From: Bernardetia sp. ABR2-2B
Lineage (GTDB): Bacteria > Bacteroidota > Bacteroidia > Cytophagales > Bernardetiaceae
Assembly (NCBI RefSeq): GCF_037126435.1
Contig: NZ_CP147020.1
Location: forward strand, 767,001 to 831,000
Length of the DNA: 64,000 nucleotides
Reading direction: 5' to 3'
Shown here piece after piece: positions 63,659 through 64,000 of the stretch (position 1 is the first letter of the stretch; every line of letters starts with the position of its first letter). The notes beneath the pieces are model-generated. The model ran no database searches. It was not told the DNA's origin and worked only from the letters and a program-made list of their open reading frames with translations. The position numbers and the translations under genes were made by a program.

Positions 63659-64000
63659 ATGATAAAAACTATTCTAGAAGCCGAATCGGGTTATCAATGG
63701 GTAGATGTAATCAGTCCAAGTGATAAGGATTTAAGAGAACTTATTCGTCAGTACAAAATGCCAGCTTCTGCTGTTAAAGATTGTATGGCTGCTTTTCATA
63801 TGCCAAAAGTAGAGCCGATAAACGATTGGACTTATTTTATCGTACGATATTACGACCTTTATTGTGAAGACGATGCAGATACGATTCAAGAAATTACGAA
63901 TAAAGTAGCTATTTTTGTTAGTGAAAAATATATTCTGACCATACACAGAACAGGTCAGCCTACACTTGCACAACTTGCCAATGAGTGGAGAAACGGTTCG
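63659..64000 (+). CDS. corA: CorA-family Mg2+ transporter, N-terminal part (runs off window)
   Basis: ATG at 63659 opens a frame that stays open to the window end (114 codons). The product has the cytoplasmic N-terminal pattern of CorA-type channels: GYQWVDVISPSDKDLRELI, KDCMAAFHMPKVE, DWTYFIVRYYDL, ITNKVAIFVSEKYILTIHR. The two C-terminal membrane helices and GMN motif lie outside the window, so family assignment rests on the N-terminal domain only. Confidence 0.75.
   Translation, partial: MIKTILEAESGYQWVDVISPSDKDLRELIRQYKMPASAVKDCMAAFHMPKVEPINDWTYFIVRYYDLYCEDDADTIQEITNKVAIFVSEKYILTIHRTGQPTLAQLANEWRNGS

Overview
The window is AT-rich chromosomal DNA from a gliding Bacteroidota bacterium. Four things point there: C-terminal type IX secretion (T9SS) sorting domains on three large secreted proteins, the gliding lipoprotein GldH, promoter-like TTG-(N17-23)-TAnnTTTG motifs in place of the E. 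coli -35/-10, and LytS/LytTR and sigma/anti-sigma pairs typical of the phylum. Gene content (PHB-type reductase and dehydrogenase, DUF285 surface repeats, bacterial GGGP synthase, CHAT-TPR protein) fits Cytophagales, perhaps the Bernardetia/Flexibacter group. That last step is inference. No rRNA, tRNA, CRISPR array, prophage or intact transposase was seen.

Layout. 1-9.2 kb: two tandem, recently duplicated giant T9SS cargo genes. The second carries ten 25-residue DUF285 repeats. They are followed by pyruvate kinase, and a copy of the last 27 codons of pyruvate kinase lies between them as a relic of the duplication. 9.3-15.3 kb: GGGP synthase, a 56-residue four-repeat protein, an RDD membrane protein, a secreted subtilisin and an ECF sigma factor overlapping an anti-sigma/beta-barrel protein. 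15.5-25.7 kb: MutS2, HisD, a TPR-SpoIIE phosphatase, DusB, GldH, an Rpn-type nuclease, HisA and HisF. 25.8-35.9 kb: alpha/beta hydrolase, LytS/LytTR pair, thioredoxin-like lipoprotein, glucosaminidase, PhaB and a secreted PGRP amidase. 36.4-46.7 kb: CRP/MinD-like fusion, DUF3109, Ser/Thr kinase-TPR, DUF4197, an attenuator-controlled phenylalanine operon, NlpC/P60 and a GT4 glycosyltransferase. 46.7-64 kb: small unknowns, 3-hydroxybutyrate dehydrogenase, acyltransferase, YdcF and VanW family proteins, a 1428-residue CHAT protease, pyrophosphatase, a transketolase N-half, RecQ and the start of a CorA-type transporter.

Three observations stand out. (1) Upstream of prephenate dehydratase (minus strand, 43.4-43.64 kb) there is a complete-looking transcription attenuator. 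It has a promoter, a 28-codon leader peptide with nine Phe/Tyr codons in twelve, a candidate antiterminator and an intrinsic terminator. The enzyme it precedes lacks the ACT domain that normally senses Phe. (2) Arrays of a heptanucleotide (ACTGATA/ACTGGTT and variants) sit directly 5' of the start codons of at least four unrelated genes, always in the same orientation relative to the gene. (3) Several families of short palindromic, MITE-like elements fill the intergenic gaps, including one of about 95 bp with AACGAAACCCA inverted ends. Three different elements are packed into one 520-bp gap.
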